DNA of 64,000 nt from Adiantum capillus-veneris (lineage: Eukaryota > Streptophyta > Polypodiopsida > Polypodiales > Pteridaceae), in the NCBI GenBank assembly GCA_014529385.2, contig CM043945.1, positions 140,472,241 through 140,536,240 on the forward strand. The letters run 5' to 3'. Shown here piece by piece: positions 45,609 through 54,780 of the stretch. The notes beneath the pieces are model-generated. The model was not told the DNA's origin, made no database searches, and was given only the letters and a program-made list of their open reading frames with translations. Positions within the stretch are counted from its first letter, which is position 1. Every line of letters begins with the position of its first letter. The position numbers and the translations under genes were made by a program.

Positions 45609-47099
45609 CTAGTAGATGCTCATTCCACCTGGATCAAAAGGCCAAAGGCATATCGCGTGATTCACAAGAAGCGTCATAACACCACACCTACATTTGTCAA
45701 CAATCAACCAAAATGCACCATAGGAATATCCAACTAACACATCCGCCTTGTCTGGAGTTCCAAAAGCATAAATATTGCATGCCACATTCAACCCAACCGA
45801 TAAAGACAACTCAAGTGACTCATCACCTGGCATCTTGGCTTCACCAGCCATAGCAGCAACCTGTAAATCATGCACCCAAGTAGCTAAAAGCATTGTGTGA
45901 AGGTAAAGTTGTTGATATTCAAAGCACAAAAGTATCCCCGCAACACACATATCCCTAGCATAGGCATCCACATAGCTGAGATTGGACTCATATATGCCAA
46001 ACCCCTTCTCATCATCATAAGCATACTCATCATCACACATCACTTTATCCACATCATAATCATGGATAACACCACTATCCATAGCTTCTAGCATGGGTTC
46101 ATCAGTCTCCAAGAATACAGATCCCTGCTCTAAACTACAATCATGCTCACAAATCGGTTCAATCACTGCACATGCATCAAAATATGGCTTCAAAACAGGC
46201 TCCATATCCAACAAATCCACAAAATGGCTCTCAACCTTGCCCTCTTCCCTAATTTCCAAGGAACTAGTATCCAAAGATACGTGCTCATCATCAATAACTT
46301 CAACCTCACACTCACACCCAGAATCACAAGGTACACAAGTAGCCAATGCATCCTCTTCAAGAATTTTCAATCCTGTTTCCAAAGCATTACTCACCTCTTT
46401 AGGCTCTTCCATAAACCTGTCAACCTGCAAATCATCTTTACGCTTCACAATAGACCTTGGGAAGAAACAAGAAACATCATAGGATAGGCTACTTTTCACC
46501 TGCTTAGGCTTAACTTCATCTTCCATGTCAAATCCATCTTGCACATGCATACCTGTACTGATACCATGTTCCTCAAGACGCTTAAACTTCCATTCCTTGT
46601 GCTTTGCAATGCATACCGCATCTTCAAAAGACTCGGGCCTCTTCAACTCAACCTCGAACCGCAACCAAGGTGACAAACCATCAACAAAAAAAAATTTCTT
46701 CAATGAATAAGGGGGGGTCTCATCCTTAAGAGCAACACACCAATGAGTCCATAAATCTGTAAAACCTTGTACATAGGCATCAACACCTTGACAAGAACCT
46801 TGCTTAAGAGCATTGAGCTCATTCCATACTGCATTTGCATCTTCAAAAACCTGGAAATGCTCTAAAAAAGCTTCTATAAACTTGTCAATACTCAAACCAT
46901 AAGAAGAAGCCACTGCTTCTTTAGCTTCCAAATCCATGAACCAAACAGGGGCCTCATCTTTCAAAAGCAATCCAAATAGCCTCAAAATATTCTCCTCATC
47001 ACACATATTTTTGCTTATGCATGCCACCTCGACTTGCTCCAGAAAGTCTTCCGCATCTTCACCACTTCCTCCATGAAATTCCGGATAAGAGAAAGCCAT
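45609..47099 (-). CDS. Gag-like protein of the non-autonomous retroelement
   Basis: The intact 496-residue frame starts at 47099 with M-A-F-S-Y-P-E-F-H-G-G-S-G-E-D-A-E-D-F-L-E-Q-V. This matches the beginning of retrotransposon Gag domains (a Y-P-x-F-x-G then E-x-x-x-x-F-L-x-x-V pattern). The Gag core with W-N-E-L-N-A-L-K-Q-G-x-x-x-x-V-D-A-Y-V and F-V-D-G-L ends near residue 150. The remaining 330 residues are acidic, with no zinc knuckle, and close with W-P-F-D-P-G-G. The role is presumably capsid formation for this non-autonomous element, with reverse transcriptase supplied by a partner. The intact frame suggests recent activity. Confidence 0.8.
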   Translation of the reverse strand: MAFSYPEFHGGSGEDAEDFLEQVEVACISKNMCDEENILRLFGLLLKDEAPVWFMDLEAKEAVASSYGLSIDKFIEAFLEHFQVFEDANAVWNELNALKQGSCQGVDAYVQGFTDLWTHWCVALKDETPPYSLKKFFFVDGLSPWLRFEVELKRPESFEDAVCIAKHKEWKFKRLEEHGISTGMHVQDGFDMEDEVKPKQVKSSLSYDVSCFFPRSIVKRKDDLQVDRFMEEPKEVSNALETGLKILEEDALATCVPCDSGCECEVEVIDDEHVSLDTSSLEIREEGKVESHFVDLLDMEPVLKPYFDACAVIEPICEHDCSLEQGSVFLETDEPMLEAMDSGVIHDYDVDKVMCDDEYAYDDEKGFGIYESNLSYVDAYARDMCVAGILLCFEYQQLYLHTMLLATWVHDLQVAAMAGEAKMPGDESLELSLSVGLNVACNIYAFGTPDKADVLVGYSYGAFWLIVDKCRCGVMTLLVNHAICLWPFDPGGMSIY

Positions 47100-47200
47100 G
47101 GCTACTCAAGCTTAATGCTTTAAGAACCTCTTCGAACACACATGCAAGAACCGAAAACTTTTCACTACCCAATCCCCAGAAACTTCAATGGAGATCAACT

Positions 47201-47443
47201 TTAAATAAGGACAAACACATGCACATCAAATGAGTTTTCATAGTTGATCATCGGAATTACAACAGGCAAAGGACATTCCAGTATCTCTCTTAATCTTCTT
47301 GGCCCGAACATAAAGACTAGGCGCTGCTGGAAAAAGATCTTCCTAAACATATGAACATTAATCTGGATTCTTTGAGTTAAATGAAAAGGAGTGAATTGAG
47401 GGCCATTTTGATCATCCATTAAAGCCAACCATGCAGCTCCCAA
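47201..47443 (-). CDS. Small conserved ORF in the leader upstream of gag
   Basis: An 80-codon frame ending about 100 bp before the gag start. Its C-terminal half, R-K-I-F-F-Q-Q-R-L-V-F-M-F-G through F-D-V-H-V-F-V-L-I, is mirrored on the opposite strand at 59340-59469 (R-K-I-F-Y-Q-Q-K-I-V-Y-L-F-G through F-N-V-S-I-F-I-L-F). That copy also ends about 100 bp before a gag start. The many conservative replacements, including V/I, F/Y and R/K, suggest selection on the peptide. Function unknown. Confidence 0.5.
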   Translation of the reverse strand: MGAAWLALMDDQNGPQFTPFHLTQRIQINVHMFRKIFFQQRLVFMFGPRRLREILECPLPVVIPMINYENSFDVHVFVLI

Positions 47444-48120
47444 GAAAGCACACCTGTCTTATCCTCTGATTTTGCCAGCAGCATAACAACATAAATGGCT
47501 CACAAGACCAAAAAACCAGCCATCATAACTTGGAAAAATTTTGGCAGAGTTTCCCCAGAAGTAGAGCAGTGAGAACTCAAAATATAGACTGTATATGTAT
47601 GCATAAACTGTCAACAATAGAACCCGAGGATCAAATAGGAATCACTAATACATAGCCTATGGCAAGGTCACGAAAAGGGTTCTCCAGCTACCTGTATCAC
47701 CGAAAGGATCTCTACATTTGAGAATCCCCCAGCTCAATAAAAACTCACACTATCGACCCTCACATGAAGGCTAATGCAAATCGCGTATAGTCAAGTCTCA
47801 AAAATGACTATCTTCCAGACCAAGTCTCAGAAATGGTTGGGACTGCCAAATAAAACCAAATATGGCTCCACAAAGGCGTACAATGGTAGTTTCCACAAGT
47901 AATGTACAATACCAACAAACAATGCGCTCAAACAGGCGCCAAATGATGCATACCCAGAACAACTGCAAGTGACATCACTGCTAGTATATCACTGTACTCC
48001 AGCTACCTGTACCTGTATCTGTCCCTGTAACCTGTAACCTGTAACCTGTAACCTGTAATCCCGAATCTCGAAGCTCGAAGCTCGAAGCTCGAAGCAAAAG
48101 GTACTCGAAGAAGATCCTCT
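47444..48120 (-). other. Leader of the gag-only element
   Basis: About 680 bp between the primer-binding site and the small ORF. Apart from two 7-bp tandem arrays near its start, no gene is seen. Confidence 0.5.
48023..48094. repeat. Two adjacent 7-bp tandem arrays
   Basis: CCTGTAA is repeated about five times (48023-48058), followed by CTCGAAG about four times (48066-48094). They lie within 100 bp of the primer-binding site. They are not telomere-type (TTTAGGG) repeats. Confidence 0.85.
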
Positions 48121-48134
48121 GTGGGGGCGCCAAA
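48121..48134 (-). other. Primer-binding site of the gag-only element
   Basis: The minus strand reads TTGGCGCCCCCAC four bases after the LTR end CACA. The plus-strand relic has a close relative of this site at 42959. Confidence 0.65.
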
Positions 48135-48138
48135 AGAA

Positions 48139-48438
48139 TGTGAGCGGGATGAAAACACACACAGCGCCTCTATAACGACCCGACACACACTCTTGGGAAG
48201 ATACACACACACACTATGGGGCACCACTCGGCTTAGACAACACACCTGGCCGAGACAGGGAACACACCTCTGGAGTGAGAGGAGAGAGACTATCCACTTG
48301 CCCACTCCACACAGACACACACACACACCCAAAAACCTCAGCTCAAAAGAGGAGAATTTCTGATGTCTAGATACAAATGAGCTTGGGCCAACACCAATGG
48401 GGAAAATAGCTCACACAATATGGGTAAAATAAGCTAGA
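48139..48438 (-). repeat. 5' LTR of the gag-only element, part 1
   Basis: Matches 44416-44713 with few changes. The match stops exactly at the left end of the inverted-repeat element and resumes at 58482. Confidence 0.88.
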
Positions 48439-48458
48439 CATTAGGAAAAATATGAACC
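48439..48458 (+). repeat. Left terminal inverted repeat
   Basis: CATTAGGAAAAATATGAACC, inverted partner of 58462-58481 with one mismatch at position 9. Confidence 0.9.
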
Positions 48459-48597
48459 CTCTAGGGGCCCTTTGGGATTAAGGTTAATGAGAGGCCAGCC
48501 AATAAGAAGAGGGTGGTGGACACACTCTATGCCCTCAAAAATGTAGGGGGACAAAGTAGTCTTACACTTTTTAAATGGGCTCTTACCTAGTGAGAAG

Positions 48598-48626
48598 GTG
48601 GGGTGGGGTGGGGTGGGAGGTGGGCC
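48598..48626 (+). repeat. G-rich GTGGG array, quadruplex-capable
   Basis: GGTGGGGTGGGGTGGGGTGGG followed by AGGTGGG gives at least four G-runs with one-base loops, about 160 bp inside the left terminus. It could form a G-quadruplex. The role is unknown. Confidence 0.6.
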
Positions 48627-49209
48627 ATATGGAACCTCCAACTTTCCTCCTTTTTGATCCGGTTTTGAAAAAATCCCAAAAATTTGAAATTTTTCAAAAA
48701 TTTCAAAACTCAAATTTCATCTTCTAAAAACCCCCCTAAAACTATTTTATGGTCAAAAAAGCATTTTTTGATCTCAAAAAGTCAAAACGTGCATCCAAAA
48801 ACCCTAAAATTACAAATTTTTAAAAAACTTTTAAAAATCTTTTTTTGCTATCCAGAGCTCCCCCAAAATTAGTTATTAGGCAAAAAGGGATTTTCTCTCT
48901 CTAGAACCCCTTTTCCAACCTCTCCTTGGTTGCAACCATCACACTCATCCTCTACTCCAACACTCTCTCTCTTTACACCATCTCCATTGCTGCAGCAAGG
49001 AAGCTCCTCTCTCCTCCCCTACCACCTTCCATTGCCACACCAAGCAAGGCTTATCCACCTTCTCCTCCCAGTGCCACACCAAGCAAGGGTTGTCCACCTT
49101 CTCCTCCCATTGCCACAAGGGTTGACCATTTTCTCATATCACTTTATCACACCTACATTGTAGCAACAAGCAAGGTTCTTCTCCTCCTCTTAGTTTGCTT
49201 TGCTCAACC

Positions 49210-50550
49210 ATGGCCAACTCTACTTCGCAAAGGCGACCAAAGGATGAGGTCACAGCACTTGCATGCCACAACACTAGAGGTGTAGATGATGAGTGGGTGC
49301 CACAAGAGTTCACCAAAGGTGCTTGGGTATACATGCAACCATCTGTTGTTGGCCCTCATCGTGTGCAGAATCGTGCAAACTTGGATCTTCATTGGAAAGG
49401 AAAGCTCCTTGGCTTCAAGAACCGCAAAGACAAGGGGACCATAGCCATTGTGCAATATGTTTTCTCAATGTCAACCATGCACTTGCAACAACCACCTCGA
49501 TTTCCAACACATTGTAAGTACATGTTTTGAGAATACAAAGCTAGGTGTGAAATCACAGTGTAATGTTATTATGGATTCATACTTAACATTTGTCATGCAT
49601 TTATAGTCATATTTCCATCCACGTTGGTGGAGGAGCAGCCACTACATAGTCTCTCCGGCACATTCAATGCTATACATGCAGATATTGGAGCAATAATGTT
49701 CCCGCATCTTTGCCCAACCAAACTGGTTCAAAGAAGGATTTTCTTCTATTCTCACTCCTATATTGTCCCTACTTCTACACAAGCATTTGGAACGCTTGAA
49801 CCCATCAAAGTAACTTCCTTATTAAGTATGGAGTGGCCGGTCCCAGATTTGTGGTCGGTAGCATCTTTCAAGCAAAAGATGATAATGGATGTCCAAAACT
49901 CTTTGAAATACTCTAAAGCTTCTAGGTCTGTGGGCTTGAGCTGGTGTTTGCCTATTCATTGTTTTGTGCACATTTTTAAAGAGTTTGGATTTGTGGAGAC
50001 TACCACAATGCTTGTATGTAAAGATGCGCATTACGAGGAATTAGGAAGGCTTTTAGAAGAGGACTGGGGTTTTGTGGAGGGCATGCACAACGGGGACCGA
50101 TACCGTTGTAAGGTTGGAGCTTCAGGTATTGGAATGCGCTATTTGAAATCCCGCACCTCCTTGTACATACGATTTCACTATGATCGTTGGATGTGCAAGC
50201 TTGGAGTGTGGACTCCCTTACAGAGTGTAGACGGCACTATTGCAAGCTTTGACATTGCAGTGAAGATGCCCAACGATGCTTTGGAGGCAGTCCAAGTGAA
50301 CAAGCATTGGACTCTCAATAATGTTCGAGAACATTTGGTTATTATGGGTTTTGAGGCCCTTCAACAAGCACAATTTCGTTTACAAGGTCACAAGGTGAGA
50401 ATCCTTCCACCACATTTTCAATACATCATGGTTTGTCGATCATTAGATGCTTATTGTAATGAATGTCCGCAGATTGGGAAGAGAATGGAAGACAAATTGA
50501 AGGTCGAGGAGGACTGGGGGATAGATGGAACTATGCTATCGATCTTATAA
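49210..50550 (+). CDS. Two-exon gene of unknown function in the inverted-repeat element
   Basis: Exon 1 is 49210-49513 and exon 2 is 49607-50550, joined across a 93-bp intron with GTAAGT donor (49514) and TATAG acceptor (ending 49606). The phase-1 junction keeps the frame open, giving 415 residues. The start ATG at 49210 sits in AACCATGG, a good plant context. Exon 1 has a segment (about 36-80) with G-A-W-V-Y-M and W-K-G-K-L-L-G-F-K-N and then I-A-I-V-Q-Y-V-F, a small beta-rich layout vaguely like chromatin-reader (BAH-type) domains. Residues near 310-370 have a V-N-K-H-W-T-L-N-N-V-R-E-H-L pattern that could be a beta-grasp fold. Both ideas are weak. No catalytic motif recognised. Confidence 0.75.
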
Positions 50551-50708
50551 ATTTGTAACTCTTGCAATTTTCATATTGATCCCCGCTGTAATCAACATGA
50601 TTTGCTTCGGCAAATCATGCCTTTGAATCTAATTTTTTACATTGGGATGAGAAATCATTTTTTGGTGAAAGTGCCTTTTTTTTTTAATGTCTTAAAAAAA
50701 GGGTACAT

Positions 50709-50717
50709 TATAAAAGG
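50709..50717 (+). promoter_or_regulatory. TATA box upstream of the second plus-strand gene
   Basis: TATAAAAGG lies about 80 bp before the ATG at 50798. Confidence 0.55.
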
Positions 50718-50797
50718 GGGGCCACCTAACTCATTCACTATTTTCACTTTTGCAACTCCTGAGCTCCTCCACTCTCTATCCACACCCCAGGCTAAAC

Positions 50798-52375
50798 ATG
50801 GATGCTGCCACAGCCTCTGCATCTGTACCCACATCCACCCCTTTGTCACGCTTCATCCTCTTCCTCGAGGACACCAAATACAAAGGGAAGTTGGACCTCC
50901 ACACCTTTTTTACTCGTATCCCTGACCTTGACGCCACAGTTGCCCTTCACATGGATGCATTTGAGGAGATTTTTGCGTTCATGGAGGAGCACATCATAAA
51001 ATATTCTGTATCTATCCCCCCACATGCAGGGATCTGGGTGCCTTGCGATCTTTTGCGCTATATACACAAAGGTGATCGCCCATTCGCCAAGCGGTTGCAA
51101 TGATTCCAAGAAATTGCAACCAATGCAGGCCATTACTTGGACGAGCAAGCCCCTGGGGTGTCAGCGCTCAAGAAGTGCAAGTTGGGGGTGGAGTACCTTT
51201 CTCGGCTCGCAACATTTATCTTCTTGGTGAGCGAGGAACCTGATTTGGAGGAGCTCCGCTTACCACACCTTCAAGTTGGGTCCTTTATCAAGGACACCAA
51301 GGAGCAGCAGGTTATCCCCATGAACCCTGCAGCGGAAGGAAAAGCACACCAGCTCGAGTACCCTAGGGGTCTTGAGGAAGTGGTTGAGAAATCCATAGTT
51401 GCGGCTGGCCCTAGTGACACTCCAGTGCCACTACCACTGACGGATGTGGCTATCCCAGAGGTAGAAATTAGCCGCTTCTCCTCAGTGTTAGTGGATGGGG
51501 AGGAGTTTGTGTTCCTGCATGATTTGGAAAAAGCATTTGGCCTACGCATGGGTGAATGCTTGAGCGTGCTATGCAACAACAGCAAATGTCCCTTAGACAA
51601 TACGCCAGATGCCCTAGAAAGCAAGCTCTTGCCAGATGGGGACTCTGTTGCTGACACTATTGCAGTTGTATGTGCGGAGGTCCTGGCAGCAGAGCAGTTG
51701 CACGTGGCTGATGAAGATTTCCAAGCCACGCAAGCCAAGGTTGAGGCTACTAGGATGCCTATGCCATTATGCAACCTCCCATCTGATGATCCAAAGCTTG
51801 TATCTGTGGTGCATGGGACCATTTACTTGGATGCAAAGGGCAACAAGGAGGAGGATGACAAGGAGCAGGAGGTAAACTGTATCCTAATTTTCATGTTACT
51901 ATTTTATCCTTCGTTGTCTTTTTTCTCAACCTTCATCGGTTTATGACAGGATGTTGTGGAGGTTGATGATTTTGCTGCAAGGACGGGTGGCAAGCGGACG
52001 GGCTTTGGACCTCAAGCTTCCCTTGCGCATTACCTCGGAAAACTCCCCCCTGGTGATGTGGCCATTATCCATAATGAATTTACTCCCCAAGCCCATTTTA
52101 TGACTTGGTCGTTAAAAGCTTTGAGCAAGTTTTTGTGTTTGAGTACCATTGCTCAAACTGCGCATCAAGTGTTCCTAGTGCGTAGATCCCTTGTATGCAC
52201 AGCGTTTGGCACTGGCTTTCATGGTAAAGTGCTTGCCCAGATAGGGATACATGCTCCCATTGGCTCAACTGACCCAAATGCCATAGCGCAGTCCCTCTTG
52301 ACTGGGGAGTTGCCTTACGCGCAAAATAGGCGCCAGGAAATGGTCAAAAAAATTCTGAACTCCTCAGATACATGA
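50798..52375 (+). CDS. Two-exon gene of unknown function, one in-frame stop
   Basis: Exon 1 is 50798-51871 and exon 2 is 51950-52375, separated by a 78-bp intron (GTAAAC donor, GACAG acceptor, phase 0). Together they specify 499 codons. A TGA at 51101-51103 (codon 102) interrupts exon 1, but the frame continues open on both sides. Either this copy is mutated, or a very short GT-AG intron (51072-51128, 57 bp, in-frame) is spliced out. Features: an acidic, helical first half with H-T-F-F-T-R-I-P-D-L-D-A-T-V-A-L; an acidic patch (E-E-D-D-K-E) at the exon junction; and a C-terminal region with G-F-G-P-Q-A-S-L-A-H-Y-L and F-G-T-G-F-H-G-K-V. No family recognised. It is transcribed toward the palindrome array. 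Confidence 0.65.
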
Positions 52376-52547
52376 TGTAAAATCACCGTGCTAGAAGGAA
52401 TAAAAAATATTTGAAATTGTCTCTCTATATTGCAAATTCTTTTCAATCTGATTTGTCAATCTTGAAAATTGTTTCAATTGGTGATATGAATTGTTTTTTG
52501 ACTTTGCTATTTCAAGGTATGTAATTGCAGTCAATTTGAGTATAATT

Positions 52548-52726
52548 GTGATTTTTAAGTACCCTAGGGGGTTAGATTAGCCTATAAGGGGAAAAAAATG
52601 CCTGGCCACAAGGGCGCGCAAATGGCCCATCCATCAGTTTTGGATGGGCCATTTGCACGCCCTTGTGGCCAGGCATTTTTTTGCCCCTTACAGGCCAATC
52701 TACCCCCTAGGGTACTTAAAAAGCAC
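52548..52726. repeat. Palindrome 1 of the tandem array
   Basis: Near-perfect inverted repeat of about 175 bp centred on the 7-base loop TCAGTTT (about 52634). The arms include GGCCACAAGGGCGCGCAAATGG and its complement. It lies 170 bp past the stop of the plus-strand gene. Confidence 0.92.
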
Positions 52727-53054
52727 AAATTTATTGCAATGGATTGGTTTTGCATCATTCATTTAAATGCAACCTTTTTATGGCAATTCCAGTATATGTT
52801 CACACTCAAGGACACTAGAAAAGCTCAAATCAATAGTGAAATGAAGTTTCCAGCAAACTATCACTTGCTTTAGTTCTACCTACTACACCCTTGCACCAAA
52901 AAGTCAAATTACATTGGACACTTGGTTTCCCAATATGTTATTTGTTTTGATATCCTATACGGAATTAAAAGCTTGAAATGACCAAAAAAAGGTGTCCATA
53001 AGGATCCATATAAAATATTGATGCAAAACCAATAGGTTTTAGTAAATTTGGTTG
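52727..53054. repeat. Spacer unit 1 of the palindrome array
   Basis: About 330 bp AT-rich unit (starting AAATTTATTGCAATGG) repeated almost identically at 53225-53556. No coding frame beyond shadows. Confidence 0.85.
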
Positions 53055-53224
53055 TTTTAAGTACCCTTGGGGGTAGATAAGCCTACAAGGGGCAGGAAAA
53101 GGCCTGGCCACAAGGGCGCGCAAATGGCCCATCCATCAGTTTTGGATGGGCCATTTGCGCGCCCTTGTGGCCAGGCATTTTTTTGCCCCTTATAGGCCAA
53201 TCTACCCCCTAGGGCACTTAAAAA
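53055..53224. repeat. Palindrome 2 of the tandem array
   Basis: Same palindrome as at 52548, with loop TCAGTTT in the same orientation. Its arms have drifted slightly (CCTTGGGGG against CCCCCTAGGG). Confidence 0.92.
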
Positions 53225-53556
53225 GCACAAATTTATTGCAATGGATTGGTTTTGCATCATTCATTTAAATGCAACCTTTTTATGGCAATTCCAGTATATA
53301 TGTTCACACTCAAGGACACTAGAAAAGCTCAAATCAATTATGAAATGAAGTTTCCAGCAAACTATCACTTGCTTTATCTCTACCTACTACACCCTTGCAC
53401 CAAAAAGTCAAATTAGATTGGACACTTGGTTTCACAATATGTTATTAGTTTTGATATCCTATAAGGAATTCAAAGCTTGAAATGACCAAAAAAAGGTGTC
53501 CATAAGGATCCATATAAAATATTGATGCAAAACCAATAGGTTTTAGTAAATTTGGT
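53225..53556. repeat. Spacer unit 2 of the palindrome array
   Basis: Near-identical to 52727-53054, so the palindrome plus spacer forms a direct repeat with a period of about 504 bp. Confidence 0.85.
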
Positions 53557-53731
53557 TATTTTAAGTACCCTTGGGGGTAGATAAGCCTACAAGGGGCAGA
53601 AAAGGGCCTGGCCACAAGGGCGCGCAAATGGCCCATCCAAAATTGATGGATGGGCCATTTGCGCGCCCTTGTGGCGAGGCCTTTTTCTGCCCCTTGTAGG
53701 CTTATCTACCCCTAAGGTTACTTAAAATGCA
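53557..53731. repeat. Palindrome 3 of the tandem array, loop inverted
   Basis: Same arms as palindromes 1 and 2, but the centre reads CCATCCAAAATTGATGGATGG. This is the reverse complement (one change) of the centre in the other two, so the whole palindrome is flipped. It ends 150 bp before the stop of the H3-like gene. Confidence 0.9.
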
Positions 53732-53883
53732 CAAATTTACTGAAATTGACTACAATTACATACAGAACTTGAAATTACAAAGATAATAGACAGAGTAGAC
53801 ACAACTGTTGATCATATTGTCATTGGAAAGTCAAATCATTACAAAGATAAGGGTGTGCAATACAAAAAGAGGGGTAACTTCTG

Positions 53884-54780
53884 CTAATGCTCGAAGTCTC
53901 GTCGCAATAGTCGTGCAAGCTGCATATCTTTTGGCTGTATTGTCACTCGCTTTGCATGAATGACACATAGGTTGGTATCTTCCAACACTGAAATGATGTG
54001 GGCCTCTGCAGCTTCTTGAATAGCCTCTAGCGCTATTGCTTGCATTCTATACTGATTTCCATAGCTTTGAAGCACTTCCTTCACAGTGCGAGCAAAGGGG
54101 GCGCGTCGAATCAAGAGCTCCGTCGTCTTCTGGTAGTGGCGGATTTTTGCAAATGCCCTTGCTATTTTTCGGCGCCGCTGCGGTTGTCTTGGGGGCACTT
54201 GCACATTTGTTGGCGGGCGGCGTGAAGGCTTCTTGAAAAACTTAGACTTGCGTCTGTTTACATGCTTAGGGGCTGGTTCTGCAGCCTGTTCTGATTCTTC
54301 CCCTTCCCTTGGTTGCCGATCTTGTCGTGTGGGGAGAGCTCCCTTGCCTTGAGGCAATGACTTCCCCCCAACGGCCACCAGGTGTGTGCGCGGTATGTTT
54401 TCTCGCAGCCATGGTGGCTCACATTCTGATTCGGTGTCTGTATTGACCACCCGAGTCCTGGATGGTCCTGCTTGTGATTGGGGGCGCGACGGCTGCTCCC
54501 TATCAGACTCTGATGTTTGCTGGCCCTTTGCTTCTCTCCAGCGCTGGGCACGTTGCTTCATTCTCTTTCTAGGTGTTATATCTTGAGGAGGTGGAGATTC
54601 AACAGTCCTTGATGACTCTCGTGCCCTACCACCATGCCCACTACCAGAAGAGTTCCTGGAACGGCCAGGTGTTCGTGGCCGTTTTCTTGTGCCTTTAAGC
54701 CATGACGGCTTCTCACATCCTTGGAGGGTGTTTTTGTTGGTAGGCGGATGCTCTTTCACGGTTTGTTTGGTGCGCGCCAT
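53884..54780 (-). CDS. Histone H3-fold protein with a long novel N-terminal tail
   Basis: A single-exon frame of 298 residues. It opens M-A-R-T-K-Q-T, identical to the start of H3 (Arg2 and Lys4 kept). It then departs: V-K-E-H replaces A-R-K-S, and no A-R-K-S (Lys9/Lys27) motif occurs anywhere. Residues 8-206 are a basic, Ser/Pro/Arg-rich linker with patches such as T-R-K-R-P-R and R-R-R-K. Residues 207-298 are a complete H3 histone fold: H-Y-Q-K-T-T-E-L-L-I-R, I-Q-E-A-A-E-A-H, E-D-T-N-L-C-V-I-H-A-K-R-V-T-I and P-K-D-M-Q-L-A-R. Loop 1 has canonical length, not the longer CenH3 form. H4-contact and dimer residues (H3 His113 and Asp123 equivalents) are present. It would be expected to enter nucleosomes, or to act in the element's transposition complex. 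It lies 140 bp downstream of the transposase-like gene, on the same strand. Confidence 0.93.
   Translation of the reverse strand: MARTKQTVKEHPPTNKNTLQGCEKPSWLKGTRKRPRTPGRSRNSSGSGHGGRARESSRTVESPPPQDITPRKRMKQRAQRWREAKGQQTSESDREQPSRPQSQAGPSRTRVVNTDTESECEPPWLRENIPRTHLVAVGGKSLPQGKGALPTRQDRQPREGEESEQAAEPAPKHVNRRKSKFFKKPSRRPPTNVQVPPRQPQRRRKIARAFAKIRHYQKTTELLIRRAPFARTVKEVLQSYGNQYRMQAIALEAIQEAAEAHIISVLEDTNLCVIHAKRVTIQPKDMQLARLLRRDFEH

Noticed and set aside
48023-48058. Telomere-like repeat
   Set aside because: The CCTGTAA heptamer differs from plant telomere CCCTAAA and is confined to five units in a retroelement leader.
49134-49455. Minus-strand frames opposite the first plus-strand gene of the inverted-repeat element
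   Set aside because: They are shadows of the spliced plus-strand gene, which has matching intron phase and a good start context.
52548-53731. CRISPR-like or satellite array
   Set aside because: Only three units with a 504-bp period, each centred on a long palindrome, in a plant transposon; the spacers are identical, not unique.
53884-54780. Reading the H3-like gene as a centromeric H3 (CenH3)
   Set aside because: Loop 1 has the canonical H3 length, the N-terminus keeps ARTKQT and the fold retains standard H3 motifs; CenH3 normally has a longer loop 1 and an unrelated tail.
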